Assembly: GCA_017590115.1 (NCBI GenBank)
Contig: JAGGNK010012559.1
Span: 888,370 to 952,369, forward strand
Length of the DNA: 64,000 nt
From: Montifringilla adamsi
Lineage: Eukaryota > Chordata > Aves > Passeriformes > Passeridae
Reading direction: 5' to 3'
The notes beneath the pieces are model-generated. The model had not been told where the DNA came from. It made no database searches and saw only the letters and a program-made list of their open reading frames with translations. This document shows, in pieces, positions 55,323 through 64,000 of this stretch; within the stretch, counting starts at the first letter, position 1, and each line of letters begins with the position of its first letter. Position numbers and translations under genes: made by a program.

Positions 55323-56523
55323 CAAGACACACAGAAAAGAAATCCCTGAAAACCAGCTGATTTTTGAGCTTTTTCACAGATTTTGGCTGTTCTTGCCCTG
55401 TTTTGGATTCCAAGGGTTGGGCCAGAGCCCCAGAAGTTCCTTGGGGGACAGAAATGTGGGTTCAGCCTGAAAGCTGAGCCCCACTGGGCACAGGACCTGG
55501 GCTTCCCAGCAGGAATTGACTCCAGACCAGCCCTGCCAAGAGGAAACCTCAGCTCCAGCTCAGGGAACAGCAGAAGGAGTTGTTCCCATCCCCATCTGCA
55601 TCCCCAGCTGATGTCAGGAGGGAAAATATTGGATTAGGGGGATTGGAGAGAAATCCCTGTCTGGGCCTCAGTTTTCCAAAGAAACAGCTCAGCCCAAAAG
55701 CCTAAAACTCACAAAAACTCCTGGTTTCAGCAGGATTTTTAGGATTTTGCTCAAAATAATTCCCTCTTTGTCCCAAATTTCTTTCTTGTTGCCCTCTTCC
55801 AGCTGCTCCCTGGGGGCACTGCAGGTCCCTCGCAGCCCCTCCTGTGACCCAGGTGTGGCGATTTGTCACCGCCTCGGCTGCTGGGAGCCCTGTCATTATC
55901 CAATTACCCTGAAATCTCTTTGAGCTGCGGCCAAACCAAGGGAAAATGCAAATCAAGGTGTTAATTCCCGGCATCTAAAAATAGCCAGCAGGGCCGGGAA
56001 TGTTTGCAGGAGACACAGGTGGGGGAATAAGGGGAGAAAAAAAGCACATTTCAGACAGGTTCAGAAATTCAAATCCGAGCTGGTATTCCTGCAGGATGCT
56101 CCAGACAGGGCAGAAGGGGGCATCTGAGTTCTTCTCCTGCTGCCCCTCAAATTCCCTGTCCTGGTGGGGGATCCTGCTCATTTCCATGGCATTCTGTGGG
56201 AATCCACGGGGGGTTTCAAAAGGATCAAATCCCTGATTTGTCGACCTTGGGCTGCAAAGCTGCAACATTCCTGGCAAAAATCCCTCCTGCCCTGTGTGAG
56301 GAACATCCCAGGGATTGTTTAATGCTGTGATGGGCAGCTGGAGGGGACATCTCCACACGGAGATCTCATCCCACATTCCCAAAATGAGCTCTTGCACTGT
56401 TTAAGGGTTCTGGGAGGGAAGGGATTCAGCTGGATCCTGAGGGGTCCAGCAGGTGTCTCAAGCACTTCCAGACTTCTCCAGGGGTGTTGTTTAAAGGGAA
56501 TGCTGAGGATTTTGGGGGTGCAA
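55323..56523. other. No gene seen
   Basis: About 1.2 kb of mixed sequence with no supportable exon. Confidence 0.4.
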
Positions 56524-56642
56524 GGATCACCCGGCAGCTCCTCCTGCCAGGTGAGTTTGGATCAGACCTGGAGAGATCCCCAGGCTGTGAGAGAAGGGGA
56601 GTGTCCCCTACCTCTGTCAGGAGGCTTTCCCAAAAATTTAAG
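56516..56642. repeat. Duplicated block, copy 1 (partner at 59420)
   Basis: From GTGCAAGGATCACCC through CTCCTCCTGCCAGGTGAG and GTCAGGAGGCTTTCCC, this roughly 125-bp block differs from the copy at 59420-59544 at only a few positions. Both copies are followed directly by the 3' end of an inverted CR1. The sequence CCTGCCAG|GTGAGT resembles a splice donor. Confidence 0.9.
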
Positions 56643-56978
56643 GAATCACAGAATCCTGGAATGGCTTGGGTTGGAAGGGACCTTAAAGCCCATCCCATCC
56701 CACCCCTGCCATGGCAGGGACACCTCCCACTGTCCCAGGCTGCTCCAAAAACTTCCAGGGACACTTGGATCCATTCCAGGGATCCAGGGATCTCTGGCAA
56801 TTCCAGCCCAGCCCTTCCCCAGCCTGCCAGGGAACAATTGCCAAGATCCCATCCAGCCCTGCCCTCTGGCAGTGGGAGCCATTCCCTGTGTCCTGTCCCT
56901 CCATCCTGGGCTCTGAGCTCTCCCTGGAGCCTTCTCCTCTCCAGGGAAGCACCCCCAGCTCTCCCAGCCTGGCTTAAG
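56643..56978 (-). mobile_element. CR1 LINE 3' fragment
   Basis: Inverted CR1: AATCACAGAATCCTGGAATG, GGGTTGGAAGGGACC, CCTGCCATGGCAGGGACACC, then a diverged middle, GCAATTCCAGCCCAGCCC and GGAGCCTTCTCCTCTCCAGG. A segment present in the copy at 59545 (around CTGTCCAGTCCCTCTGCAGC) is deleted here. Confidence 0.9.
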
Positions 56979-57152
56979 CATCACAGAGTCATGGAATGGT
57001 TTGGGTTGGGAAGTGCCCTAAAGTACCCTCAGTCCTCCCACTGTCCCAGGTGCTCCCAGCCCCAGTGTCCAGCCTGGCCTTGGGCACTGCCAGGGATCCA
57101 GGGGCAGCCACAGCTGCTCTGGCAATTCCAGCCCAGCCCCTCCCCACCCTCC
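56979..57152 (-). mobile_element. CR1 LINE 3' fragment directly behind the previous one
   Basis: CATCACAGAGTCATGGAATG, TTTGGGTTGGGAAGTGCC, CTCCCACTGTCCCAGGTGCT and GCAATTCCAGCCCAGCCCCT form a second inverted CR1 that begins where the CR1 at 56643 ends, so two copies are stacked in the same orientation. Confidence 0.9.
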
Positions 57153-59419
57153 CAACCAGAATTCCTTCCCAGTATCCATTCCGGTTTAAAGCCTCCCTGT
57201 GACTCAGTGGGCAGAATCCAGGGAGAAATCCCATGGGAGTGCCAGGATCCCCCATCCGTGGTGGGAGCAGCGCTCACCTTTCCCTCTGGAATTCATTACC
57301 AGGGAGGAAATGGGGTGGGAGCTTTATCAGGAGCAGCTGTTCCCATTCCTCATTCCCAGCGACTCCGTGGGGATGGGAGAGGGTTACAAAAACTGGGGGA
57401 GGCAGGATCTGCTCGGAAGGTTTGGATTTGATCTAAGTGGGAATTCTGTGATGGGTTTTGTCTTTATTAGAATTATAATTATCATTGTTTTGTTCCAGGC
57501 AGCAGCTCAGGCTCCCCATTATTTTTAATTGGCTTCGTTCCTCGTTAGATCGAACACAGATTCGTCAGCAGGCACAATTCCTCACGGAATGCAAATTCAG
57601 GCACCAAATGTCCGGGCTCCAGCAGTCCTGGATAAACACTGTGTTTCTATAGTGGGAAATACTCCCTTAGGGAATTCTCTGTCCTCGGGGATGTGGGACA
57701 CGGGGCGAGTTGTCCTGTCCCTGCACAGGGATGGATTCAGCCTCGGGAAGAACAATTGGAGGGCAGGAAGTAGGTGGGAATAGGAGGGACACAATTCCCA
57801 AAGGTGCATTCCCACTGCCGATTGTCCTGGAGCAGGTAAATGCCAGGGAATGTTGGCTTAGCTGCTGGAATAACTACTGGGCTCAGGAAATGCTGGAATT
57901 CCTGAAGCACAAATTCTGCTCTTTGCCTCCAATCCTGAACAATGGCCCGAAAATCCTCGGAGTGTCGCCGTGCCCAGATATCCATCGCTCCCCCAGAGCA
58001 GGACAAGGAGCTGTATCCGGCCATTCCCGCTGGGATTTCAGTGCTCTTTGTCCTAAAGGGCTTCCTGTCCTTGGAAAGCCGGGGAAAAGGGCCAGGAGCT
58101 AAAAAAGGTGGGAAGAAACACGTGGAGGAGGCTCAGGGAGGAGGATTTGTGGAGCCGTAGAGGGTGGGAGAAGCAGGAAGAGGTGGGAATGAGGATGGGG
58201 AGGGGTTGTTTATGTCCAGGAATGCAGAGGGTTCTGAAATGGGATTTGGATTTTCCAGGGAGGCAGGAGGAGGTGTCCATGGGAAAGCATGTCCACGGAG
58301 CGAGGCAGGAGCAGAGCAGCAGTTTCTGGGATGAGCCTTGGGAGCAGCAGGTCAAAGCAAGGGATAAATCCTCTTCATTTAGGGTATCCAGAAAAGCTCA
58401 GGGAGGATTTGGGACTCACTGAGGACCCTCCACAGCTCAGGGCTGGCACCTGAGGGCCCTTCCCAGCAGTGTGTCCCCAAGGTGGTCACCTGGCCACTCA
58501 GGTGTGGCTGTTCCCTAAAATCCCTGTCAGCCACCACGGGCTCGGTGCCTTTGGTTAATTTTCCAGGTGAAATCCCAATCCTGGTGTTATTTTTGTGTGC
58601 TGTACTCACATCACAAAGATTTATAGAGGCTGAATCACAGGGTGCAAAAAAATTCCAAATAAGCCACATTTGGGGTTGTCTTGGTAAACCCTGGGGTCTG
58701 CAACAGCACTGCAGGAATGGAAAATTCCTGTAAGAGCCATTAGGGAGGAAAATAAATAAAAAATGGGGATTGGGATATAATCAGAGGCTGTTTCCAGCCT
58801 TCAGACCAAATTCCAACACCTCGGGCAGGCAGTTGCTCATTTCTGCTCTGCCAAACGCAGGAGCTCAGCACAGTGGGGTCATTATTGGGGTTGGGATGGG
58901 CTGGAAGCTGGGATTAGGGCCCTTCCTGCCAGGAATGCCGAGCTGCTGCTGCAGACAGGGATTGCTGATGGAACTGCCCCGCTCTGGGAAATGGGCTGAA
59001 AAGGGAGGGATTTGGGGCTCTGGTGCTGTGGCCATCCAGGAGGGTTCCTGAGCTGCTCCCAGGCCGGTGGGATTTGTCCCTGCTGGAGGCTGAGGGCTGG
59101 GATATGCAGCTGCTGAATCCCTTAGGGGGTGAAGCACTTCCTGAAGGAAGCAGGGTCATAAAAACCCATTCCCCAAGCCCAAAGAGAAGGATGTTCTCTG
59201 GATTTCAGGCCATCACAGGGGCTGGGAGAATATTTCTGAGAGCCTCCTGGGCTTTGGCATTGGAGCTGGGGATGGCTCCAAGGGCAGCATGGGGACATCC
59301 AAACCCTGCCTGCTGCTCCAGGGATGGATCCAGGGAAGTCTGGCCTGGCAGGAGCTGGATAAAGACATCCAGGGCATCCTTAGGGAGGCCAAGAGCAGCC
59401 CAAGAGGATTTCTGGGGTG
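57153..59419. other. No gene seen
   Basis: About 2.3 kb of mixed sequence. At 59280-59450 a frame reading ELDKDIQGILREAKSS before the GTGAGT site looks a little like an exon, but no family was recognised. Confidence 0.35.
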
Positions 59420-59544
59420 GGATGCAAGGATCACCCAGCAGCTCCTCCTGCCAGGTGAGTTTGGATCAGACCTGGAGAGATCCCCAGGCTGTGAGAGAAG
59501 GGGAGTGTCCCCTACCTCTGTCAGGAGGCTTTCCCAAAGATTCA
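59420..59544. repeat. Duplicated block, copy 2 (partner at 56516)
   Basis: ATGCAAGGATCACCCAGCAG through CAGGAGGCTTTCCCAAAG is nearly identical to 56516-56642. Upstream of it the two loci are only weakly similar; downstream both enter inverted CR1 sequence that is much more diverged. Confidence 0.9.
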
Positions 59545-59912
59545 AGGAATCACAGAACCATGGAATGGTTTGGTTTGAAAGGGACCTTAAAGCCCATCCC
59601 CCCCCTGCCATGGCAGGGACACCTCCCACTGTCCCAGGTGCTCCCAGCCCCAATGTCCAGCCTGGCCTTGGGCACTGCCAGGGATCCAGGGGCAGCCACA
59701 GCTGCTCTGGCAATTCCAGCCCAGCCCCCCCCCAGCCTCCCAGGGAACAATTCCAAATACCTCATCCATTCCTGCTATCTGGCAGTGGGAGCCATTCCCT
59801 GTGTCCTGTCCCTCCATCCTTGTCCCCAGTCCCTCTGCAGCTCTCCTGGAGCCCCTTCAGGCCCTGCAAGGGCTCTGAGCTCTCCCTGGAGCCTTCTCCT
59901 CTCCAGGGGAGC
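59545..59912 (-). mobile_element. CR1 LINE 3' fragment
   Basis: Inverted CR1 with all landmarks: ATCACAGAACCATGGAATGG, CCTGCCATGGCAGGGACACC, GCACTGCCAGGGATCCAGGG, GGCAATTCCAGCCCAGCCC, GAGCCATTCCCTGTGTCCTG and CCTTCTCCTCTCCAGGGGAG. It stops at the start of a tandem array. Confidence 0.92.
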
Positions 59913-60050
59913 ATTCCCAGGCTGTACTGGGATGGCCCAGGGCTGTACTGGGATCATCAAGGGCTCTGGTGGGAGTATCCAGGACTGTGCTGGGACGGTC
60001 CAGGGCTGCACTGGGATCATCCACGGCTGTGCTGGAATGTTCCAGGCTCC
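59913..60050. repeat. Minisatellite, about 22-bp unit (GGGCTGTACTGGGATCATCC)
   Basis: About six imperfect units of CCAGGGCTGTACTGGGATCA with variants such as GGACTGTGCTGGGACGGTCC, starting at the 5' truncation point of the CR1. Confidence 0.85.
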
Positions 60051-60189
60051 TCAGCGTCACTGAAGTTGCCATGGAAACCATTCATTAACCGCACCCTGAT
60101 GGGCCCAGGACCAGGCAGAACCTTCTCCCTCTGCTCCCAGGGCATGACAGAACCCAGAGCAGCCAGCACCAAGAACTCAGGCCAGGCCC
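60051..60189. other. No gene seen
   Basis: Short mixed stretch just beyond the predicted cleavage site of the minus-strand transcript. Confidence 0.35.
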
Positions 60190-60212
60190 TGGGCAGACAA
60201 TGTTTAAATGAC

Positions 60213-60218
60213 TTTATT
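60213..60218 (-). terminator. Polyadenylation signal AATAAA (minus strand)
   Basis: Plus-strand TTTATT in ATGACTTTATTTTTTTATC. On the minus strand it is AATAAA followed about 15-20 bases later by CATTGTCTG, a plausible cleavage site. Confidence 0.45.
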
Positions 60219-60326
60219 TTTTTATCTTTTCCTCATTTTATAAATGGGCACAGCACAGAAATAATTAAAAAAAATAGACAGTACCATTACAGTGCTAGAT
60301 CCATTGGCAAAGATTATTTTTAGAGT

Positions 60327-60330
<4 letters not shown>

Positions 60331-60360
<30 letters not shown>

Positions 60361-60384
60361 TTAGAGTTTTTTTTTTTTTTTTTT
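60331..60384. repeat. Two poly-T tracts within the probable 3' UTR
   Basis: Runs of about 25 and 18 T are separated by AAAATTTAGAG. On the minus strand they are poly-A. Confidence 0.9.
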
Positions 60385-61284
60385 GTCATTATTTTTAAAG
60401 TTTTGGCCATTGAGTAAGAACAAAAACAATTAACAAACATTTTCTTTTCCTTTCCTTTTTGAAACAGACACTATGAAGCCATTTCAGTACTAAACTCTAG
60501 GAGAGTTATGTACATACAAAAAAAGTTCTGTTTAAGATATGTCTCCTATTAAAAATATTTACATGCATTTTTTTTCCCTCCCGGATTCATTGAAAGCTCC
60601 AACATTTGCAGTGTTCCAGATCCTTGTTTTGTTCTCCTATGGGGATTGGAAACCAACTCCAAAAAAAAGTGAAGTTGGAATTACTTCAATCTTCTGGAAA
60701 GGGAGATTTTTTTTTTTAAATTTTATTTTTGAGATGTTTATCGATGGATATTTTTTTTTATTTTTTAAATTTATTTTACTTTTAATTTATACAAGAAGGT
60801 TCGATGTTTATTTACAGGAGGAGTATGGGTGATGGTTTATCCTGGAGATGTGGTGGTGAGAAAGAAGGGGGGGATTTTAAAAAGTTTTTCTATCAAACTG
60901 CGATGGATTCCTGTTTTTCGGGAGTCTGGTTTGATTGTCAGCTGGGCTGGGGTGACATCGGCCAGGGGGAATCCTCAACGCGGGGAATTCCTGCAGGAAA
61001 AATCCCTGGAGCCCTGGAGGTCCTGGGAGAAGTGCTGGAGTGTGGGGTGTGAAAAAATCAGGGGTTTGTTTACACAAAAATCATAATAATGGGAAAAATA
61101 AACATAGAAATAAAAGGCTGGGATCTGCAGACGGAGGCTCCTCTAAGAGAAGGGGGAGCTGCCGGCACAAGGACTGGGGAGGCTCCGGAGCTCGCGGGGC
61201 TTTGGGTCCACCCCGGGATCCCAGCCCGGATCTGCTCCGGCCCTACAGCGGCAAAAGGCTCCTGATCCCAACCCACCCAGACCG

Positions 61285-61560
61285 GGACTGGGTCGGGACT
61301 GGGACTGGGATCAGGATCGGGATCGGGATCAGGACTGGGATCGGGATTTGGTTTCGGGATTGGGACTGGGATTGGGATTGAGACTTGGATGGGGATTGGG
61401 ACTGGGACTGGCATAGGGATCAGGACCAGGACTGGGAATGGGATGGGGATCGGGATCAGGATCGGGAGTGGGATCAGGACTGGGATCAGAACTGGGATTG
61501 GCACTAGGATTGGGATCGGGACTGGGACCGGGACTGGGATTGGGACTGGCATCGGGAGGA
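61285..61560. repeat. Degenerate hexanucleotide array (GGGACT / GGGATC / GGGATT)
   Basis: About 45 GGGAYN hexamers with occasional GGCATA units. The reverse strand reads as a proline-rich PIPVPDPxP protein, an artefact of the repeat. It is composed of the same hexamer type as the array at 289-560, but on the opposite strand. Confidence 0.95.
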
Positions 61561-61615
61561 TGTGAAGGGCAGAGAGGGGAGGGAGGAGCAGCAGGAACTG
61601 GAGAGGTGGAATTCT

Positions 61616-61975
61616 GCATCCCTTGGGACAGGGAATGAGGGGGAGCCCCACATCCTTTAGGACAGGGAATGAGGCTGAATCCCACATCCTTTGGGACAGG
61701 GAATCCTGCATCCCTTGGGACAGGGAAAGAGGGGGAGCCTCACATCCTTTGGGACAGGGAAATCTGCATCCCTTGGAAATGGGGCCAAGGCTGAATCCTC
61801 AATCCATTGGAACAGGGAATGAGGGGGAATCCCAAATCCTTTAGGACAGGGGTCAAGGCTGAGTCCCACATTCTTTGGGACAGGAAAACCCACATCCCTT
61901 GGGCAGGGAAACCTGCATCCCTTGGGACAGGGAATGAGGCTGAATCCCACATTCCTTGGGACAGGGGCCAAGGGC
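61616..61975. repeat. Minisatellite, alternating 23- and about 34-41-bp units
   Basis: ATCCYTTGGGACAGGGAATG recurs about eleven times, with the second half alternating AGGCTGAATCCCAC, AGGGGGAGCCCCAC or nothing. Frames on both strands are spurious. Confidence 0.9.
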
Positions 61976-62011
61976 TGCAGAGCCCAGCATGTGGTGCTGG
62001 AGGGCAAATCC

Positions 62012-62075
62012 TCCTCCTTTTCCTCTTTTTCCTCCTCCATTTCCTCTTTTTCCTCCTCCTTTTCTCCCTCAGGAG
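62012..62075. repeat. TTTTCCTCC pyrimidine repeat
   Basis: About seven imperfect units of CCTCTTTTTCCTCCTCC-like sequence, followed at about 62100-62155 by a TACATA/CACACA stretch. Confidence 0.8.
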
Positions 62076-62159
62076 CAGAGCCCGCCAGCCCCGTGCCCAT
62101 CTATACATCTCTACATATACATTAATTACATACACACATTATATACACACACAGACACC

Positions 62160-64000
62160 CCCAGCCCCACTCCCAGGGATCCCAGGGAGCTCATTCCCAC
62201 CAAACCTTTCTGGAGTGAAAGCTCAGTTACTTCAGAGCCTGGCAGAAAACCTTGGAGCACAGAAAAGATCATGACAAGGGTGGTTACGGGAGAAAAAGGG
62301 AATTAAAAAATCCATTCCAGTTCTCAGCTGGTGGGTTTGTTCCTGTGGAAGGAACTGAGCTGGGGATTCACAGCAGGGAGAGCTTGGAATGCTGGAGCTG
62401 GGGCTGGAGATGAGCAAAGGAACTCCCAGACAGGGATTGTCAGGGAAATGGGGGAGGGAGAGGGGAAATTTGAGGCAACCAGCCCATCCTGGCAGTAACC
62501 CAGCCTGAGCCATCCCCGTCCCTGCAGCTGGATTTCCCCAGCACAGCTCATTCTGGAAAGGTCCAAAATCCGAGAGACTTTTGGAGCTAAGGGACAAATC
62601 CATCCCAACACAGGCACCTGGTGCTTTTTGTGGAAAGATTCAAGATCAGAGAGATTTTTGGAGCTTAGGGACAACTTCCATCCCTGCAAAACCCACCCAG
62701 AGCCAGGTCCTGCTGCTGCTGGGCCTCTTCCATGTCCTGCCCTTCGCAAACTCCCCTTTCAGCCCTGATTTGGGCTCTCTGCTCTTCCCGTCCCTTTGGA
62801 TGCGGCCTTGGAGTTCCTGGCTGTTCTCCTGCTGGATATTCTCCATCATTCTCCTGCTGCAATTCCAGCAGGGAGAGCCCAAGGCTGGCACAGCTGGCAG
62901 AGCAGCCCACACCACCCTGCAATTCCAGAAACTCCTAAAATTATCCAGCTGGAAGAGCCAAGGCTCTCCCTGCAGCTCCAGCACATCACACACACGCAGG
63001 AATGGGCGGAAAAGAAATGGAAAAGCCATGGAAAAATCCCTCTGGGAGCACAGCTGGAATTACCAGCACATCTGGGCACTGCTCCAGCTGCTCCTGGCTG
63101 GGATCACCATGAGGGATGGGAATTTGGGCAGAGGAGACGATGCCAGACTCGGCTTTTGGGAAGGGAAGGTGCTGGAGACACTTCCACTCAAGTTCATTTT
63201 CCCAAAAATCTGCTCTGGGGGAAGCTGGAAGCTCCTGTGTGGAACCTCCTCTCCTCTTCCCCATCTGTGTTCCCACCAGGAATCCCTGGAAAGCCCTGGA
63301 GCAGGAGTGACACCACCTGCACCAGGCAGCATCCCTCAGGTTTTATCCATCCCTGTGGCTCTGCTCATGGAGAAATGTCTTTATCCAGGATTTTTTTGGG
63401 AGATGCACTTCCCCAGAAAATCCTGCCCATATTCAGCTCCATCCCAGCTCCTTAGAGGGAGGCACAGGGTCACATCCTCCAGCACGAGACTTTTTTTGCC
63501 CTTCAAACATCGACTCCAACAGCCCCCATGGACCTGAGGTGACATCATTGCACAAGCACAAAAAGTAGGCTCCAAACCCAAAAAATTCTCCTGGAGCTCA
63601 CATCCCTCTTCAGGTGGAGAGCAAAAGTGTGGAAGCAGGAGTTAGACAATGAATTATTTGATCACTACTGATTAGCAGTTTAGCTGCCTTCACCTTTTTT
63701 TATTGTGTTTATCTCATATTTTAATTACTGCAGAAGCCCTGCCCAGGCTCCTCTCACCCTCCCACCTCCAGCTTCCCTCACTCCTGAAGCTGTGATGAAT
63801 TTAAGTGCCAGGATTACAACCTAACACCAGCTGAGAGGGACAAGGTTAAGCTTGAGTGAGTAAAAAAATTGTATTATGGAACTTCAGACTATTAAATAGG
63901 AGGAAGAAATGAAATGAAGAAGATTAAGGAGGCAGCTCTGAAAAGCAGCATTAAAAAGATTAAGCTGGGAAGGATTTTTTTTTTTTTTTTAAGCAAGCTC
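62160..64000. other. No gene seen
   Basis: The final 1.8 kb is mixed sequence, AT-richer after 63600, with a poly-T run at 63977-63991. A 318-codon plus frame (62581-63537) has no recognisable domain and overlaps open frames on the other strand, so it is not called. If a minus-strand gene ends at 60.2 kb, this stretch could be part of its 3' UTR or an intron. Confidence 0.35.

Larger units (their letters stand above)
60190..61142 (-). other. Probable 3' UTR of a minus-strand gene
   Basis: This block is T-rich on the plus strand and non-repetitive apart from poly-T runs (60331-60355 and 60367-60384). It contains complex AT-rich sequence of the kind seen in conserved 3' UTRs. On the minus strand it ends with AATAAAGTCATTTAAACATTG, a good poly(A) context. 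A possible stop codon (minus TAG, plus CTA at 61143-61145) ends a GC-rich frame of about 40 codons (...RELRSLPSPC...), but that frame is not recognised and is weak. The gene identity is unknown. Confidence 0.4.

Noticed and set aside
54282..55325. 347-codon minus-strand frame
   Set aside because: It crosses the N gap, the GGGAA repeat and two CR1 copies.
59023..60323. Two overlapping plus frames of about 345 codons
   Set aside because: Most of each frame is inverted CR1 sequence and the adjoining minisatellite.
62581..63537. 318-codon plus-strand frame
   Set aside because: No recognisable domain, and several overlapping open frames on the minus strand; openness is explained by composition.
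1..64000. Transfer RNA, ribosomal RNA or complete retroviral genes
   Set aside because: No cloverleaf with conserved loop motifs, no rRNA segments and no gag, pol or env motifs were seen by eye; a covariance-model or profile search was not possible here.

Overview
The window looks like vertebrate nuclear DNA, most probably from a bird and specifically a songbird. The main evidence is many 5'-truncated CR1 LINE tails, with the typical ends AAGGTCCCTTCCAACCCAAACC and ATTCTATG-like octamers. Several solitary LTRs of passerine ERVL and ERVK type also carry intact target-site duplications. There is no bacterial-style gene organisation, and almost every long open frame lies in low-complexity sequence, a CR1 body or a minisatellite. 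The organism call is inference from repeat families recalled from memory; no database was searched.

Layout. Bases 1-675 look like the 3' end of a plus-strand gene: a 98-bp intron, a short last exon (101-189), a C-rich 3' UTR and an AATAAA at 653. From about 0.7 to 60 kb I see no exon I can defend. This stretch holds CR1 fragments, solo LTRs, more than twenty tandem arrays (simple repeats to units of about 175 bp) and unremarkable sequence. Two assembly gaps (33527-33566 and 54342-54348) both sit beside poly-C inside or next to tandem repeats. At about 60.2-61.1 kb a T-rich block with a reverse-strand AATAAA looks like the 3' UTR of a minus-strand gene whose coding part I could not identify. 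If so, the window is mostly the intergenic space between two convergent genes.

Mobile elements. An ERVL-like family with termini related to TGTCCTGGGTT...CA appears at 18.55, 20.70, 27.63, 50.08 and 51.59 kb. A related LTR lies at 22.85 kb and a more distant one at 11.50 kb. An ERVK-like family lies at 8.71, 12.33 and 50.85 kb. Another LTR fragment at 41.88 kb ends in a purine stretch that runs directly into about 80 uninterrupted GAA triplets. No retroviral gag, pol or env coding region was recognised.

I found no convincing undescribed biological system. The observations most worth checking are the GAA expansion at an LTR edge, a near-identical block flanking two diverged CR1 copies, a CR1-tail-derived tandem array, an unexplained AT-rich island, and long versus TATA-less short forms of one LTR family.
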